The notes beneath the pieces were generated by a model. That model was not told where the DNA came from. It saw only the letters and a list, made by a program, of their open reading frames with translations, and searched no databases. DNA of 64,000 nt, taken from assembly GCA_947000775.1 (NCBI GenBank), contig CAMQGK010000334.1, positions 1,800,001-1,864,000 of the forward strand, read 5' to 3'. Both the position numbers and the translations under genes were made by a program. Origin of the DNA: Pterois miles (Eukaryota > Chordata > Actinopteri > Perciformes > Scorpaenidae). Positions 1 through 13,104 of this stretch are shown piece by piece (positions within the stretch are counted from its first letter, which is position 1; the number at the start of each line of letters is the position of its first letter).

Positions 1-422
1 TGTTTTATTATTTATTATTATTCTGTTTAATATTTTCAGCAAAACTGGGTCATCCCTATATTACTATTATTATTATTTATTATTTTTTACAAAATCCTTT
101 TGTTTGTGTTGAAAGGTGTCCTACTTAGGTTCTGTTTGCTGTCTTCAGAGGTCCAAGGTCAACAAATACAAGTCACTCCTTGGCCTCTGTGATAGTCCTT
201 TTCTGTTTTTGTTTGCCATGAGGCTCATTACATACTTAATTTTATAACATTATATATATGCATAGCCTTATGGCTATGACTTGAACAGCAGCATTGTTTA
301 CATATTTACCAGCGTCCTTTGCATGTACAAGGATGATCAAAGGAATAATCCATCGGTGACACAGAAACACCTTATTGCTAATTTTGCATGATACAAACAT
401 AACCAAACATGGCAGCACTTAA

Positions 423-770
423 AGATCTAGTGTGTAGGATCTGGCGGTATCTAGCGGAGAGGTGAGGAGACTGTAACCAACTGAAACCTCTCCTGTGTGT
501 CAAGCGTGTTGGAGAAATACAGGGGCAGACATGAGATTGCAAATGGCCGTCTCTAGAGCCAGCTGTGGGTCACTTGGAGCAGAGCCAGTGCGTACAGTGT
601 GTCTGCATGTGGGAAGTGAGTGGTGAAGCAAGAGATAGAGTGGTGGCAATGGGAGCGAATAATATTGACTCTAGCCCAAACAGTAAAAGTTAACAGAGTT
701 TGGTTTGTCTGTTCTGGCCTACTGTTGAAACATGACGTAAAGAGGACCCTGTGGAAGTAATATTTAAAGA
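423..770 (+). mobile_element. TTAA-flanked MITE, family A, truncated copy
   Basis: Begins after TTAA (419-422) with GATCTAGTGTGTAGGATCTG, the same terminal motif as copies near 15310 and 23023. It also shares the internal phrase gtgggaagtgagtggtgaag with the copy at about 15480. The right terminus is missing. Confidence 0.6.
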
Positions 771-1155
771 TTGCTTATTCAATTGATTCACGCTTTTCCT
801 AAGCACAGTAATGGCTGCTTTTCTCTTCATCAAAGAGGCCCATGTTGTAAAAATACCTTGGTTCCTTATTTGGATGTGTGTGTGCATATTACATCATGGC
901 ATGAAGGGAGCATGAAGGTTTCATGTTAATGTGTGGTCAGCAACTAGCTGGCTGCCAACTAGTCAGAATGATGGTAACTAAGAATAAGTTAAGTACGTTG
1001 ACCAAGAGTAGAGGTTTTCTCTTTCTTGGACAAAGTATGTGCTGTCTTCATTCAGAGAGGCAGTCTTCTTTAACTTCTGGTTTCCTGTGTTAAAGCTTCA
1101 GTAGGCAACACATTTTTGGCATCACTGTGCAAAAATTCAATAGTAACCTTTCAAC

Positions 1156-2182
1156 TAGGGCTGTCAGTTTAACGCGTTAATTAGATTAATTAATTACCCT
1201 GCAAATTAACGCGCTATAAAAATTAACGCAATTAATCATGAGTGGCAAGTCAATGCGCAAGCATTTTAAATTGGGCCAATTGAGTGACCCGTAGGCTGCA
1301 GTAGCGTCACTTCGTACCTCCGCCACTAGTCAAAAGCAGGGTGACTGACAACAGAGATGGACGCGACACAGGAGAGCGAGGACTCGGACTCGGACAAGGA
1401 GCAGCAGGGGCCTCTGGCCCGCTACAAAGCTGAGCCGTGCATTGGAATGCATGAGTGTCCACTGGAGTGGTGGCAGCTCACGCAGGAGCTGATGAACAGC
1501 TGTCCTCTCCTCCTACCTGGCTACCGCTGCCACGTCTGGGCCATGTGAGAGACTCTTTTCACTCGCAGGTAACATCATTGAAAAGAAGAGAGCAGCCTGA
1601 CACTCAGACTATGTAAACAAGCTTGTTTGTCTGAGCAACTGGCTCAAGGACACATAGAGTTGTCTGTTGTCAGTTCCTGTAACGTTAGCTGACCCTTTTA
1701 AAGGAAATGCTGTTGGCATCTTGCTATTGATGTTGCCTTATTTAGAGGCATGTTAAACTATTCATTTTGAATTGCTGTATTGAGTCAGCTTTAGTATTCA
1801 TTTTGATTGAGAGTCTGCTTATGTGCCTATTTGAGACTCAGCCTTATTTTATTTCTGAATTTTATTTATTTTATTTAACTGTATTTGAATTGCATTTTTG
1901 AGAAATGCACCTGACCTAATTGGTTTGCTGATGTGCTTGACCTTTTTTCTTTTGAATTTCATTTATAAAGCACACTTCACCAATAAAAATGTGTATTTCA
2001 AATCTTCTCTTCTTGGTGTATTCTATTGATTAGTCATGCACTAATTTTGTAATGTCCTAGAATTCAAATTCTTTATTTGGGGGCCTTTAGCGGGTATGAG
2101 ATTAAAATGCGATTAATTAGATTAATCAATTACAAATCCTGTAATTAATTAGATTAATTTTCTTAATCGCCTGACAGCACTA
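1156..2182 (+). mobile_element. hAT transposon, internally deleted, with 8-bp target duplication
   Basis: Termini TAGGGCTGTCAG and CTGACAGCACTA form imperfect inverted repeats with AT-rich subterminal ttaat motifs. CTTTCAAC occurs at 1148-1155 and 2183-2190 as an exact 8-bp target duplication, the hallmark of hAT insertion. At 1,027 bp it is far too short for an intact transposase gene but keeps a C-terminal remnant. Confidence 0.85.
1357..1650 (+). pseudogene. hAT transposase C-terminal remnant
   Basis: The reading frame from 1357 contains MHECPLEWW, resembling the conserved EWW-type motif at the start of the hAT C-terminal dimerisation domain. It stops at 1548. In the +1 frame the downstream sequence reads ERLFSLAGNIIEKKRAA, stop, then HSDYVNKLVCLSNWLK, which resembles the rest of that domain. 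A frameshift and stop therefore break the domain, and the N-terminal DNA-binding and catalytic parts are absent. The first ~20 residues are acidic and may not be original transposase sequence. Confidence 0.7.
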
Positions 2183-2441
2183 CTTTCAACATATTGTAAT
2201 TTAAGTGTTCTGAGAGAAACTAGACTTCTGCACCTCCTCGTGGCTCTGTTTTCAGGCTTTAAAAAATCTAGCCTGTGAACAAAAACGTTGACAAATCACA
2301 GGTCATTTCAGAGTGAGAGCGTGTTACTATTGGCTGAGCTCCGGCTGGAGGGCGATGCTTGGTATCTCGTCATGGCTGCTGTTTTTTTTTTTTTCTTTTT
2401 TTAAAATAATATTTGCTCCATTTCCATTCACTACAGCGTTA

Positions 2442-3640
2442 TGGTATCACTGTCTTCTAACTGCAATAAAATTTGTTGACTTCAACATCAGTGTTTTGTG
2501 CATTTATTTAAAGAGTTTTAAGTGTTAAAGAACAGTTACACTAACAATATCCTGTTTTCCATTTCTGCTAATAAATCCCTTGAATCCTAAACACCAGACC
2601 TTAAAGAAAGTTACTATATTGTTTATGTTAGGAGCAGAAAAGGCCGCAGAGGCAACAAGCTCCATTTGTTGTCTTCCCGACTTTCTACTGTTACAGTCAT
2701 TTGTACAGAGGCTGCTGCTAACTTACTTCACATCCTAACACCCTGCCAACACCATGGGTGTAACTGCAGCACACGAGTAGCGTTGATTTCTGAGGACATG
2801 CACACAAAGCTCCAAAAGAACCAAGGACATGGTTATTAGTGCTAGGAAACTTTTGGCATGCTGGTGCCCTATATTTTTTTGGCCCTGCCCCCCAGGCAGC
2901 CTGAGTCCGCCACTGTGCTTCAGTAAGAATCAATCAAAATCTTCCTTTCAGGCACATTTTGAAGGGTTACATGAGTCCCAACATCCACTAAGATAAAATA
3001 TCTGTTTGCTCTAAGTCCTCTTATGATAAAAAAGGTGTAACTGAGTGTTTTGATAGCATTTGGCTTTGAAAGTATAACTGAGGTTACGGCCGGAGTTATA
3101 AAGATAGATTTCACTACATAAAAGTTTTGCCAGCTGAGATGTCAAAATGTTGCTTCTCAATACTCCACAGAAACATCTCAAACCTTATAATTTTAAGCTC
3201 ACAATTTGTCAGTGGTGGGATGGTGATTTCTGTCATGCTTGGATGACTGACAGACACAGACATGGCTGTCTGAGCAGCAACTTGCTTTTTGGTACGCTTT
3301 TGGTTGTGGAAAAGCAGTTTCTCTGATGTGGGGTTTAAAGTCAGCACCGCTGGTGTCACATGCATCATTGCTAACCACTCGACCATCCAACCCCTCTTAA
3401 GTGCCTTCAGCTATCAGATTGTGGGCAGAGGACTGTGAGTTTTACCCCTCAGTTTTATCTGTGATTTTACAAAACAAGAGCTTTTATTTTTCTGTGCAGT
3501 ACTTCTGCTCATGTGACTTAAAGTTTAAAAAAAAATGCTTTTTAAGGGCAACATAAGTCATTAGCACATTGTCACGCTACCTCACAGTCAGCCTGGGACT
3601 TTAGTCTGTCTGCCTTTCATTAGGCCCTAATTCCCCCAGG
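2442..3640. other. Unassigned intergenic sequence
   Basis: No coding exon or recognisable repeat is supported. The short open frames on the minus strand around 2720-3390 lack any family resemblance. Confidence 0.5.
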
Positions 3641-3644
3641 AGTG

Positions 3645-3647
<3 letters not shown>

Positions 3648-3689
<42 letters not shown>

Positions 3690-3793
3690 CCCCACTTAAT
3701 ACGTCAGCAATGTTTGTGGCCATTCTCTCAGCCACTGTACTGCTTTGTTCTTAACATAGAAAATCTCCTTCTAGCCACCGCAAGTACAACGGT

Positions 3794-3842
<49 letters not shown>

Positions 3843-3843
3843 A

Positions 3844-3886
<43 letters not shown>

Positions 3887-3908
3887 AAACACACACGCAC
3901 ACACACCA
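3648..3908. repeat. Two (CA)n microsatellites
   Basis: (AC)n at 3648-3688, then a longer interrupted tract at 3796-3908 with scattered G and T. The interruptions suggest an old tract. Confidence 0.95.
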
Positions 3909-6880
3909 CTGTACAGCTACTGCTCCAGCTGCTGCTTCAGAGGATGATTAGGCAGCAGCAGGGCACAAGTACAATACCATATGCATATATGCTGCCTGCA
4001 TGCATGTTAGCACACATGCCTTTTATTAAGCCCCTGATAGCTCCCAAGTGGACGAGTACATGGACAGCTAGTAGTTTTCATTATACTCGCTGGAGTGAGC
4101 TTGTAGAACACGTTCCACACATGCTTGGTAGGTGTCCAGTTGCATAATGCAAGCGTACTTTGTTGCTCCTGTTGTTGTAAAGTTAGCTGGCAGACTTTGT
4201 GCCGTAGCCGCCGGCGCTGAACTTGTACTACTACTCTCGGTTAGTGGTGCATACCTAACTAACCAGAAATCTTATAGTGTGTGTCCAAAGGGGCATTTTG
4301 GATATGAAGGACTACGTCACTTTGCAGCATCAGATGCTTAATGGGCTGCCACTAGACACAAGGCACCTGATTGGACAAACGCTTTCCCTCTTGGGCTGCT
4401 GCTCCCAGCTTTCAAACGGAACCAACATGGCTACTCGTTTGGAAATCTTTTTCTTGTATATGACAAATATAGTTCTCTGAAATGTATTTCTGCAAACATT
4501 TTAGAGTTTGGATAGGTGGCGAGTTGCGCCGTATGCCCTCGACTTCATGTAGACGACGAGCAGCCAACGTGATGGTGCATCTCTTGAAATGCAATGCTAC
4601 TCTACCACAATGCATTGCACAGCTGCTTGCATAGATAGTGAATGGAGGTGTGGAAAGGAGGGATCCTGTTGACCCATACCATTAAGCTGCCTAAACATGA
4701 TAAAAGATTTGCTCCTCACTCACCATGAGGTACAGCGCAGAGACTTGCAGAGGCAGCAGATAAAATATCTCCCCAAAAAAGAGCGTAACGAACGCCACTC
4801 ACTGTTTCTAGACAACAGCAACAGTTGCGGCTGCGCTTTGAAAGGTCAGTAGCAACAAGGTCAAGGTTGAAATAATTTGAACTTTACGTGCAGGGCTAAG
4901 TGACGATTTCAAGCGGCATGCCACGCCAAGGGTTGCACTTCTGCCTAGTTGGGCGACGCCGCTCTCCCCATAGGAAAACAATGGCACAGCTAGCACAGTG
5001 TGATTTTGTCGTTGAGCATGTGAAGATGGCTTTAGGCAGGCTCTCACGTCCCTGCCGTAGGAACGGAGTCCTGGTGAGTCTGCTTCGAGCGGACTACACG
5101 GTGGAGTCAGAGAGCCATCAGGTGAGATCGTGGGAAAAAAGAGGAGAACACAGGATCTGGGGTTTTGTTGGCCCAGTCGGAGCGTACTCCAGGGTATATT
5201 AGGTTACAGTTACAGGAAGTGATTGGAGGAGAGGTGCGTTGTATATGTGTTTATGTAATGGTTCATATTTCACAGTAAAAGTTCAACTTAAGTTACACAT
5301 TGAATAAATTAATCCATTGCTCAAATTGTACCTACACCCCTGGTATTTTGACACCCCTATCTCATGTTTCTGTGCCATCTGATACTTTTACAAATTACTG
5401 ATGGAAAATGCTTTATTTTGTGGTACGTGTTGAAATTACTGCTGCTGTCCTTCTTCGCCTTCTTAGTCTTGTTTCTACACATTAAGCTTGTTAGCTGAGT
5501 GAAGTTTTGCTTTAATTAAGTTTCTTTTCCAAGCTGCAGAAAGCAGCGATTGATTAATAACTGTGGAAATGGCGTGATTTAACTGTGGAAACTTTGTGAG
5601 TGAAGTACAGTGCTCCGAAACATGCTGAAATGATAGACTTACATATGTATACACACAAACACACATTTTGATTTGTCATTTTGAGCCTCGCTGCCTGTCA
5701 TCAGTTGACCGCACTCAGTCATCTGAGCTGGCAGATGTCTAAGATCTGTTTCCATGTGTGTTAATGTGATTGGTGAGACAGTTTGGATGTTGCATGTCAA
5801 CACACTGCCAGTCCTTCACCCAGCATGCGGGAGAGTTGACAGAGGAGGAAAATCACCTCAGAGCTCCTTGCCTGTCCTCAGAAAACTATCTCATCTGTTC
5901 CTCGCGTTGATCCTCAGAAATAAAACCTGCCTTCTGCTTCTACTCATGAGCTGAATCTGGGAGTCGAATCAAACTGTTTTGACACGCTACTTAACAGCTG
6001 TACTTTGCCTTCGGCTGCTGAGAACAATGGTGTTGTTTGTTGGTGGTAACATCTGATGCTTAGAAACGAGTATTCACAGTTTTACTGGCTGCAGAAAATA
6101 CCCTGTCATCAGTATCTGATCTCTAACAGCAGACATACTGAGACACTTTCTTGTTATGTCATGCTGATAACACAGCGTGATTAATCACTGTTAAGCATTA
6201 ATAATCATCTTTTTCCACTTTCTTCGACTCTCTTGCCCTACTTTTTCCATTATCATGTTTCCATGCTTTCAAATGACATAATAAACATCAGGTGTGATAG
6301 CTTTTAATGATACAAATTTATATTTAAGAAAGTCAAAGTTATTTGAATAACTTGCTCAACTTGTTTTGTTCAGTACCTCCCAGGTTTAAAGGGGCTGTAA
6401 CTGAATCGCCGTCAGTCTCTTCTATGTATCCCTTGAAGGTTGGTCACACTTAATGATTTTTACACAGACTGTTAGCCCGATTTGACCATTTCAGCCTGTC
6501 AATTGAATTATGTAGTGTGAAAGAGCTTAACATTTGACAAACCTGACCTTGATGACTTCACGCCTCCTGTAGTTTGACAGGGCATTTGGAGTTCACATAA
6601 AACATTACTTTCATTTGGCAGATTTTTTTTTTTCATACATAGCCTACAGGGAATGCTTGGGGAGGGTCGAGCTTTTCACAGATTTTGCAGAAATGCTCCG
6701 ACGCGAGAGTGCTTTTCCACTCTTGGACAGTGTTCTGTGTGCTTGTGCTTTTGCACAAGCCTGGTTTTAATGTGCATGGGTTTTAAGACTAATTAAACTC
6801 CATACTGTACAGTCAATGTGTCGTCATCTCAGCTCGTCACATACTGACGCTTTGTCAGACCCCACAGTTCGGTCACAGTA
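3909..6880. other. Intergenic sequence without a supported gene
   Basis: No exon with plausible splice sites and family resemblance was found. Parts of 4230-4640 read like old dispersed repeat, but I could not define termini. Confidence 0.4.
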
Positions 6881-6889
6881 AACACATAT

Positions 6890-7150
6890 TTGATGTTGTG
6901 AATTAAACAAATCACTTGTTTAGGATTAGGCAAGAAAACCATCATAGTTAGGCTTAGGAAAAAAACAACATGGTTGGGATTAAAATTACTACACTTGTAC
7001 TACATTTGTTGAAAATGTGACTGCGACTTGATGTTGTCAGGTTTAGGCAACAACCACTATAGTTATATTTAGGCAAAAACTATGATTGTGTTTAAAATTA
7101 CTATATTTGGAAAGTGACAATGAAACTAACGGACAGAAATGAATTACTGA
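6890..7150. repeat. Diverged repeat of 'gtttaggcaacaa' type
   Basis: Near-periodic phrases such as ttaggcaagaaaaccatca, ttaggaaaaaaacaacatgg and ttaggcaacaaccactatag recur about every 60 bp. It resembles a tandemly diverged dispersed repeat seen in fish genomes; the family name is unknown to me. Confidence 0.4.
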
Positions 7151-7539
7151 TTGTAATATGGAAGTGAAACTTATCACAGTGGTTTCACGGATTTCACGGT
7201 TTGTTGGACCCATCCACCTCCCCTCTCACCCGCCCGACATCACCGCTCTCCTGGGGTACTAGCTACTGGTAGAGTTCACTGTTGTCGCAGATGGGGCTAT
7301 GCTGTAGTTAACGGTGCACCTCATACCGCCGCTTAAAGGTGCTGTGTGTGGCGGTATTGAACACTGATCACCATCTGTGATAAAGCCTTGGTATTTGATG
7401 TCCTGGGAATGCAAACGGGCTTTGCATTATTATTATGTATCATAAGTATATGAAGTAGCTCCACCATTACCAGCTGCATCATTACAGTGATGAATGCATT
7501 AATGCATCAATAATTATGCTCCAATGATATGATATAATG

Positions 7540-7675
7540 TAAGTATATTTTAATGCTAATACTTTTTGTACTTTTATTTCTATAACATTTTGAATGCAGG
7601 ACTTTTACTTGTATTTTTACACTGTGGTATTGCTACTTCATCCTGAGTAAAAAGATCAGAGTACTTCTACCACTG
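7540..7675. repeat. Terminal fragment of a common fish dispersed repeat
   Basis: Ends with tttttacactgtggtattg followed by gagtacttctaccactgg, phrases I associate with a repeat widespread in teleosts. Only one end is present. Confidence 0.5.
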
Positions 7676-9900
7676 GTGACCACCTTCAAGTGATGGAGTT
7701 GGATTAACTCACCAACATACTCTCAGGATGTGTAAGAAACTGTCTTTTTCCTTTCCAAACTCTCCCTGTGGCTGTTACTGTAAATACAAATAAGCTGTCA
7801 GTTAACCGCTCTGGTTAAAATTGGGCTGAATATTTAGAGTGTGGTTTTCCATTCAAAACCACAAAGCTGCTGAATTTTCTCCTTCATCTCTTTTCTTCCC
7901 CTCTCGTTTCTTCTTCCCTGTCCGTCACTCGTCACTCCATGTTAAAGATGTGCTGCTAATTCAGAAAAGGTTTTACGTCTGCTTTCAAGTCTTACGGCTC
8001 AACGGCTCAATATCCTGTTAGAGCAAGATGAAGGCCAGGAAAGGAGTGAGTTCAGGGAAGTGTGTGTGAGTGTTCTCAATCGCTGGTGTTATCTCATCTT
8101 TGAATGTGTGTTTTCTTTAAAGTGTGTGTTCCTGTGTGTGCCACCTTTGACCTACATCGTCCTGTTGGTTTCCCTCCTCTTACTGCCTTTATCATGTGAC
8201 CTTCTCCAAGCCTCATAATTGGCCCACATGCACTGACCTTGTTAAAGCTGCCTTCGTTTTATAATGGCTTTTAGCACCGCTCCTGGTGGCTCTAATGCCA
8301 ATAGTGGCATTAGCACTAGTCTGTATTTACACCTTAGATCCCAATAGATACAGGGCTAGCCATTACACACCGCCTTAATCTGTTCTAATAGATTTAGCAT
8401 TGATCTGTGAGGGTGTAAGGCAGTGAGCAAGGTTCATAAAAGGTCAAAGAAAAGAGCTGCTACAATGACGAGTTGGTTAGCTGAGGCCATTGCATTACTG
8501 CTTAACATAACCTCACCCTATCCACCTTTTTTACAAGATCCCATGATGCTTTGCGTGAATTATGTTCCTCACTTTCGGTGCATCTTGTCACTGAACGGGA
8601 ACTGGCATTTTCCATGGTAACAGTAATACTACCAATTCTAACTGCTTTCCTAGAGCAAGTGTATTAAAAAAATGTAGTAAAACATGTGGGAGCACCAGCT
8701 ATTCCAGCTCAAATGGGATAACGTGATCATAGCTCTGCCTTCAGCTATGGAGGGATGGGAGGATGACCTGAAGAAAAGGCCTCAGATAATGTAAACTAGC
8801 ATATTTAGCTACTTTATTGACTCCGTTGCTACAGATGGTGAAGCGATGAACCATCTGAAAAGCTCTGAGGCATATCAGTACTTCCACAGTAACAAGGTTT
8901 TGTTTTTTCTACACGATAACCATACTTAAACTATTTTTAGTCTAATGCTGCCCTGCACCTCGTGGCGTAAACTGCCTTATATTTTGAACTGTACAGAAAA
9001 TAATAAAAGCAACTGGCTGTCATTAAAGCAGTGCTACAATGCTGTGTCCTCCCTACACATGAAATCATATGTGATGCTCTCCTGGTACTGCTGTCAGTCC
9101 TTTTATAAACCTGACCTCTCCTCACCGCTGCTCTTTATAGACCAACTAATGTACACTAACTATATTCTGTGCACTAATGATGCTCTGCATAAAATCTACA
9201 GTATATGTGTGTCATCCTCAGTTCCCCCTCTTTCATCAAGCCAGAGACCTCCACTTAAAATTTAATTAATGACCACTGAAATCATGTTATTTGCTCTGTA
9301 GCTTAATGATCTTCCGTACACAGGCGGAGGCCATACTTTTCCCCACTTTTCTCAAAAACTCTTGATCCAAAAGACTGTCAGATGACTATTTCCCCAGAGA
9401 ACGAGCACACGAACTTGCTTGTCTGGCTCTTAACAACAGAGGAGCGCTGCCTGGTGTGGCGCTAAAGGGTGTAGGGAACACCGTACCACAGCTCCAGGAG
9501 GATTTTGTAAAATGACAGTAAATAACTTTTCAAAAGAAGTGCTAGCCTGTGGGATTAACTAGCTTACTGCTATTTCTGCTACATCACTGGAAGTTACTAA
9601 CATTATCATTTGTACAGTAACACCCCAGAGAATGAGATGGATATGTGGTCTGTGGATACCAGTGGCATTATGTGCTTGTAGATCAGTTTTTCCTTGTTTT
9701 CTGTATTCTCTTTGGCGTTATGTCACTTCTCTTTGCAGTCGTGCTGTAGCCCTGAATGGACAAACTATACTAATCAACCCTCCTGACTTTCGCTGCCCCC
9801 TCCTGTTTCCTCCTCGGGCCACAATTCTCCTCTAAGTTCTCCCAATTTATGACAAATGTTCACACCTTTTTGTACCTTTAGCTATCTCAACCTGTTTCTG
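7676..9900. other. Intergenic sequence without a supported gene
   Basis: No coding signal. A short hairpin (ctaatgcca / tggcattag, 4-nt loop) lies near 8295-8316. Confidence 0.4.
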
Positions 9901-9912
9901 GCACTGTACAGC

Positions 9913-10010
9913 AGGGTCACAGCGTGCCGCGCTCAAAGTTGGGCTTTGCTCGACACGGAAAAGCTGTAATGGCACAAGCCATTGGAAATAACGGGTTTAA
10001 GAACGCAGTG
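9913..10010 (-). repeat. Dispersed repeat segment, copy 1 (shared with the tle1 3' UTR)
   Basis: Read on the minus strand, it contains acgcagttct-like (gcgttctt), aatggcttgtgcc, cttttccgtgtcgagcaaag and a GC-rich end, in the same order as 54779-54890 on the plus strand. Two copies 45 kb apart in opposite orientations suggest a mobile or dispersed element. Confidence 0.5.
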
Positions 10011-11940
10011 GACCAGTTGTCGCCGTTGTGTCTGAAAGGGCCTTCAGTGAAAGAGAGGATGAGTAATGGAGAGAACTAAGATAAAGTAATACTCAAACAC
10101 ATACAAAAAAATAATGAATGAAAACTGATGAATAGCCTATTAGTTTATGTTATAGATTCACAGCCAGAGGGATGAATTATTCAGTTTTCTTATCTGAGAA
10201 TTGAAAGTAAAATTAAAAGTAGGTCTACTTAACATAAAAATGCTGTTGCAGTGCACTTATTATTCTGCTGTTTTCATTCTTTAAAAGTCAGGAGGAAACA
10301 AAGTTTATAGGTAGTCATAGTACTCTCTCAGTGTAGACGGGATTCGCAGCTGAGTGCTGTAGTGGCGGAGCGTTTTACTGCTATGACATCATCTTCATTG
10401 TGATGCCAGGGATGTAATATTATAAAATTAAAACCAAAACTAAACAAAAAAAAATCAGCACACTGTCAATTTATTTATTTTATTGGGGAAATTTCACATC
10501 CATAAATCTAAATTCTTGAGGTCTCGTCCATCATGAACCCCGCAGAACTGATTTAGAAAGTACTAATTTTACTACAGGATTTTTCTTTGAAGAAATGATT
10601 TATTGCCTACCCTCTCTTTTATTATTGATCTACTTTATATTATTGTATTTTAAAATTTATTTCATTATTAAAATGATCATATATCCTCAGTGAATGGAGC
10701 AGCCTAAGACATGCCTGCCTTGGTACCTTTATATTAGTTTGATACCTAAAGTTTTTTGTTCTGCCATATGTCACACATTGTAATTGCTGATTTTTACAAT
10801 AAAAAAAAATAAGAATAATAATTTCAGCAGCAACCAAACAGAGAAATGACTGCACTTTGTCAACTATGGTACAGTTTGGTGAGCTGACATTATTTAAATT
10901 CTGGCTCAAGTGAATTAAAAATATTGGTGGCTACTGACAGTAGTTTGACTATGTACAAACAGCGGGTTTGTGCAAGATGTCCGGCGCTACACTAGTGATG
11001 ATTATCTCTGACCAATCAGTGGTCTGCAGTGATTTAACTCCACCTTCAAGTACTGGCTCAGCTCACTCAGAAGCTTGACCAAGGTGGTACCAAGAATGAA
11101 ACGGTGCTATTGGTACCATCCACAACTTATAGAGAACTGGACTGGAGTGCTTGTTGGAAAATGCCAAAATGTTTCATCTCTTTTTGTCGCTTGTGTTTCA
11201 ACCATAATCTTCCCCTCCCTGCATGTTCGAGAAAGCATTGCCACAGATTTTACACACTACATGAACATATTTAAATACATATTGCACTAACCTAAACATG
11301 CAATTTTTAGAAATGTGGACCGAAAACACATATGAATGTAAATGTAGACAAAGACAATTTGTTTTTAAGAAAGGTAGCTGGTCATTAGTAAACATGCCTC
11401 AAAGCTGTCAGAGGTAATAAATAATGGTGGATGCAGTAAAATATTTAAATTCCCATCAAAATTCTTCATTATTTACCCATTATGCCATACAATCCCTTTG
11501 TAGGAATGTGTAGCATCAGGCCGTTCTCATTCCTAAGGCGTCAAATACCGAGGCTGTGTTGCAGTCATTGGCATTTGGTACTGCCATACAAGGCACCTTT
11601 TACAACTGGTATGAAATGCACTGGATATTCCACCAACTACAATGTAAACCCGTCCGGGCCAACAGTAAATGCTCTTAGACAGTGTGGTGGGAGTGTGGTG
11701 ATGTAGTTTAAAGAGCGAAAGTACACACTAAAGGTACGGGAGGGGAAGTAGATGGTTCCAACAAATGCAAGGCTTTCATCCAGGACCCTGCTGTGTGTGT
11801 CCTGCACATTAAATTTAAATTAAATAGCAATTCTGTTACGCCAGCAAACTAGTATAGCTGTATACCTGACAGCTGCCCTGTCGTTCTGCCTATTACGTCT
11901 TCTGCTTTAAGCAGAGCAGAGCACTTGAATAACTTGAACA
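10011..11940. other. AT-rich intergenic sequence, nothing assigned
   Basis: No exon or defined repeat termini seen. Confidence 0.4.
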
Positions 11941-11959
11941 AAATGCTGCAAGGGTGCAG

Positions 11960-12602
11960 TATTATGACAGCATATCTGCGTTCAAGTTGAAGCTGTCACA
12001 CAACTCGTGGGTGGTGAGGCTGCTCTCTTTCCTCATCTGAAAGATGTGTGCGCGACCCAACATGCTGCACACATGAAGCAGTTCAAAGATAAAATAACAG
12101 GACTATTGAGGGAGTTTGATCAACACTTTCAGATTTTTGGTCAACTGGAGAAAGACATAAAAGTTTTTTGCTCGCCATTCACCGTGAATACCTCTGATCT
12201 GCTCTGAAATTGTTCATGCCTTTATTTTTCTAGCAATAAATAGTGTATCCCACAAGGCAGGGAGTAACTCATCCCTCTTGAATAGTTTCTACCTCAGTTT
12301 GTACGGTGTGGTGAGTTAGCTCAGGATTAAGATGTGGAAATAACAGATGAAGTATTTGATACCTAGAAAAGTTGTTTGTATTTTTTCAGAATGTTCAGCT
12401 AATTTGAAGTATTTTGTCAAGAGGCTTATTTGTGATGTGTACATTTTCAGAATGTGCTTGTACTATTTTGGACCATACTAAAACTGAAGATGTCATTATT
12501 TTTTAAGTTATTACGCCACGATTTTACTGGTCTGGCCCACTTGGGAATAGATTTTCCTCCATGTGGCTCACAAGCTAAAATGAGTTTGACACCCCTGATC
12601 TA
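11960..12602 (+). mobile_element. Charlie-like hAT element remnant (3' part)
   Basis: Contains a transposase-like frame at 12007-12207 and ends with gagtttgacacccctgatct, matching my memory of the terminal sequence of Charlie-type hAT elements. The 5' end could not be located. Confidence 0.55.
12007..12207 (+). pseudogene. Transposase fragment resembling GTF2IRD2/ZBED-type hAT proteins
   Basis: A 66-codon frame, beginning at least at 12007, with HLKDVCATQHAAHMKQFKDK, then a REFDQHF..IFGQLEKD segment and VFCSPFTVNTSDLL. In family members this stretch (FKEKL, RRF.DF, NPF.V) precedes the C-terminal domain. It stops where the family would continue, and catalytic segments are missing, so it is a dead fragment. 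Confidence 0.6.
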
Positions 12603-12872
12603 CAGTATCTGTTAAAGTAGTGCCTCTTTGTCATTAGACATAGTTTTCCATTATGTAAACACTCACTGGGCCTTTACTAAGGCATGTCAGAAGCATTATG
12701 AAAAGAACAGCAGTGGGTGTAAAATAATATGAAGGCATTCAATTAAGGCTTGGACCGTGTTGAAAGTGTTAGAAGGACTAGAAGTGATTTTAAGATAGCT
12801 GTTCAGACATGAGGCTGACACGTAGCATTACATATTTTACTTTAGATGTAGTTGGTATTAAGCTTATAAATG

Positions 12873-12878
<6 letters not shown>

Positions 12879-12948
<70 letters not shown>
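12879..12948. repeat. (GT)35 microsatellite
   Basis: An uninterrupted 70-bp GT tract, likely polymorphic. Confidence 0.97.
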
Positions 12949-12951
<3 letters not shown>

Positions 12952-13049
12952 CCTAGACTCATGAAATTAAGTCAAGGGGCCAGTACTTAGTTCAGTCTGA
13001 TTCACACTGATCCTATTGGCAGTTATGCAAAAGCCAGTCCACAACTCAT

Positions 13050-13072
13050 TCTCTCTCTCTCTCTTTCTTTCG

Positions 13073-13104
<32 letters not shown>
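13050..13104. repeat. (CT)n(CA)n compound microsatellite
   Basis: Imperfect CT repeats with TTTC interruptions grade into (CA)n. A similar compound tract lies at 14051. Confidence 0.95.

Larger units (their letters stand above)
1094..2441 (+). mobile_element. TTAA-flanked MITE, family B, split by a hAT insertion
   Basis: Starts after TTAA (1090-1093) with AGCTTCAGTAGGCAACA, matching copies at 18880 and 47794. Sequence interrupted at 1155 resumes at 2183 (attgtaatttaagtgttctg, tagacttctgcacctcctcg). The right end near cactacagcg is degraded and the interior is partly deleted. Confidence 0.65.

Noticed and set aside
8295..8316. Small hairpin with 9-bp arms
   Set aside because: Arms of this length arise often by chance in 64 kb; no context supports a function.
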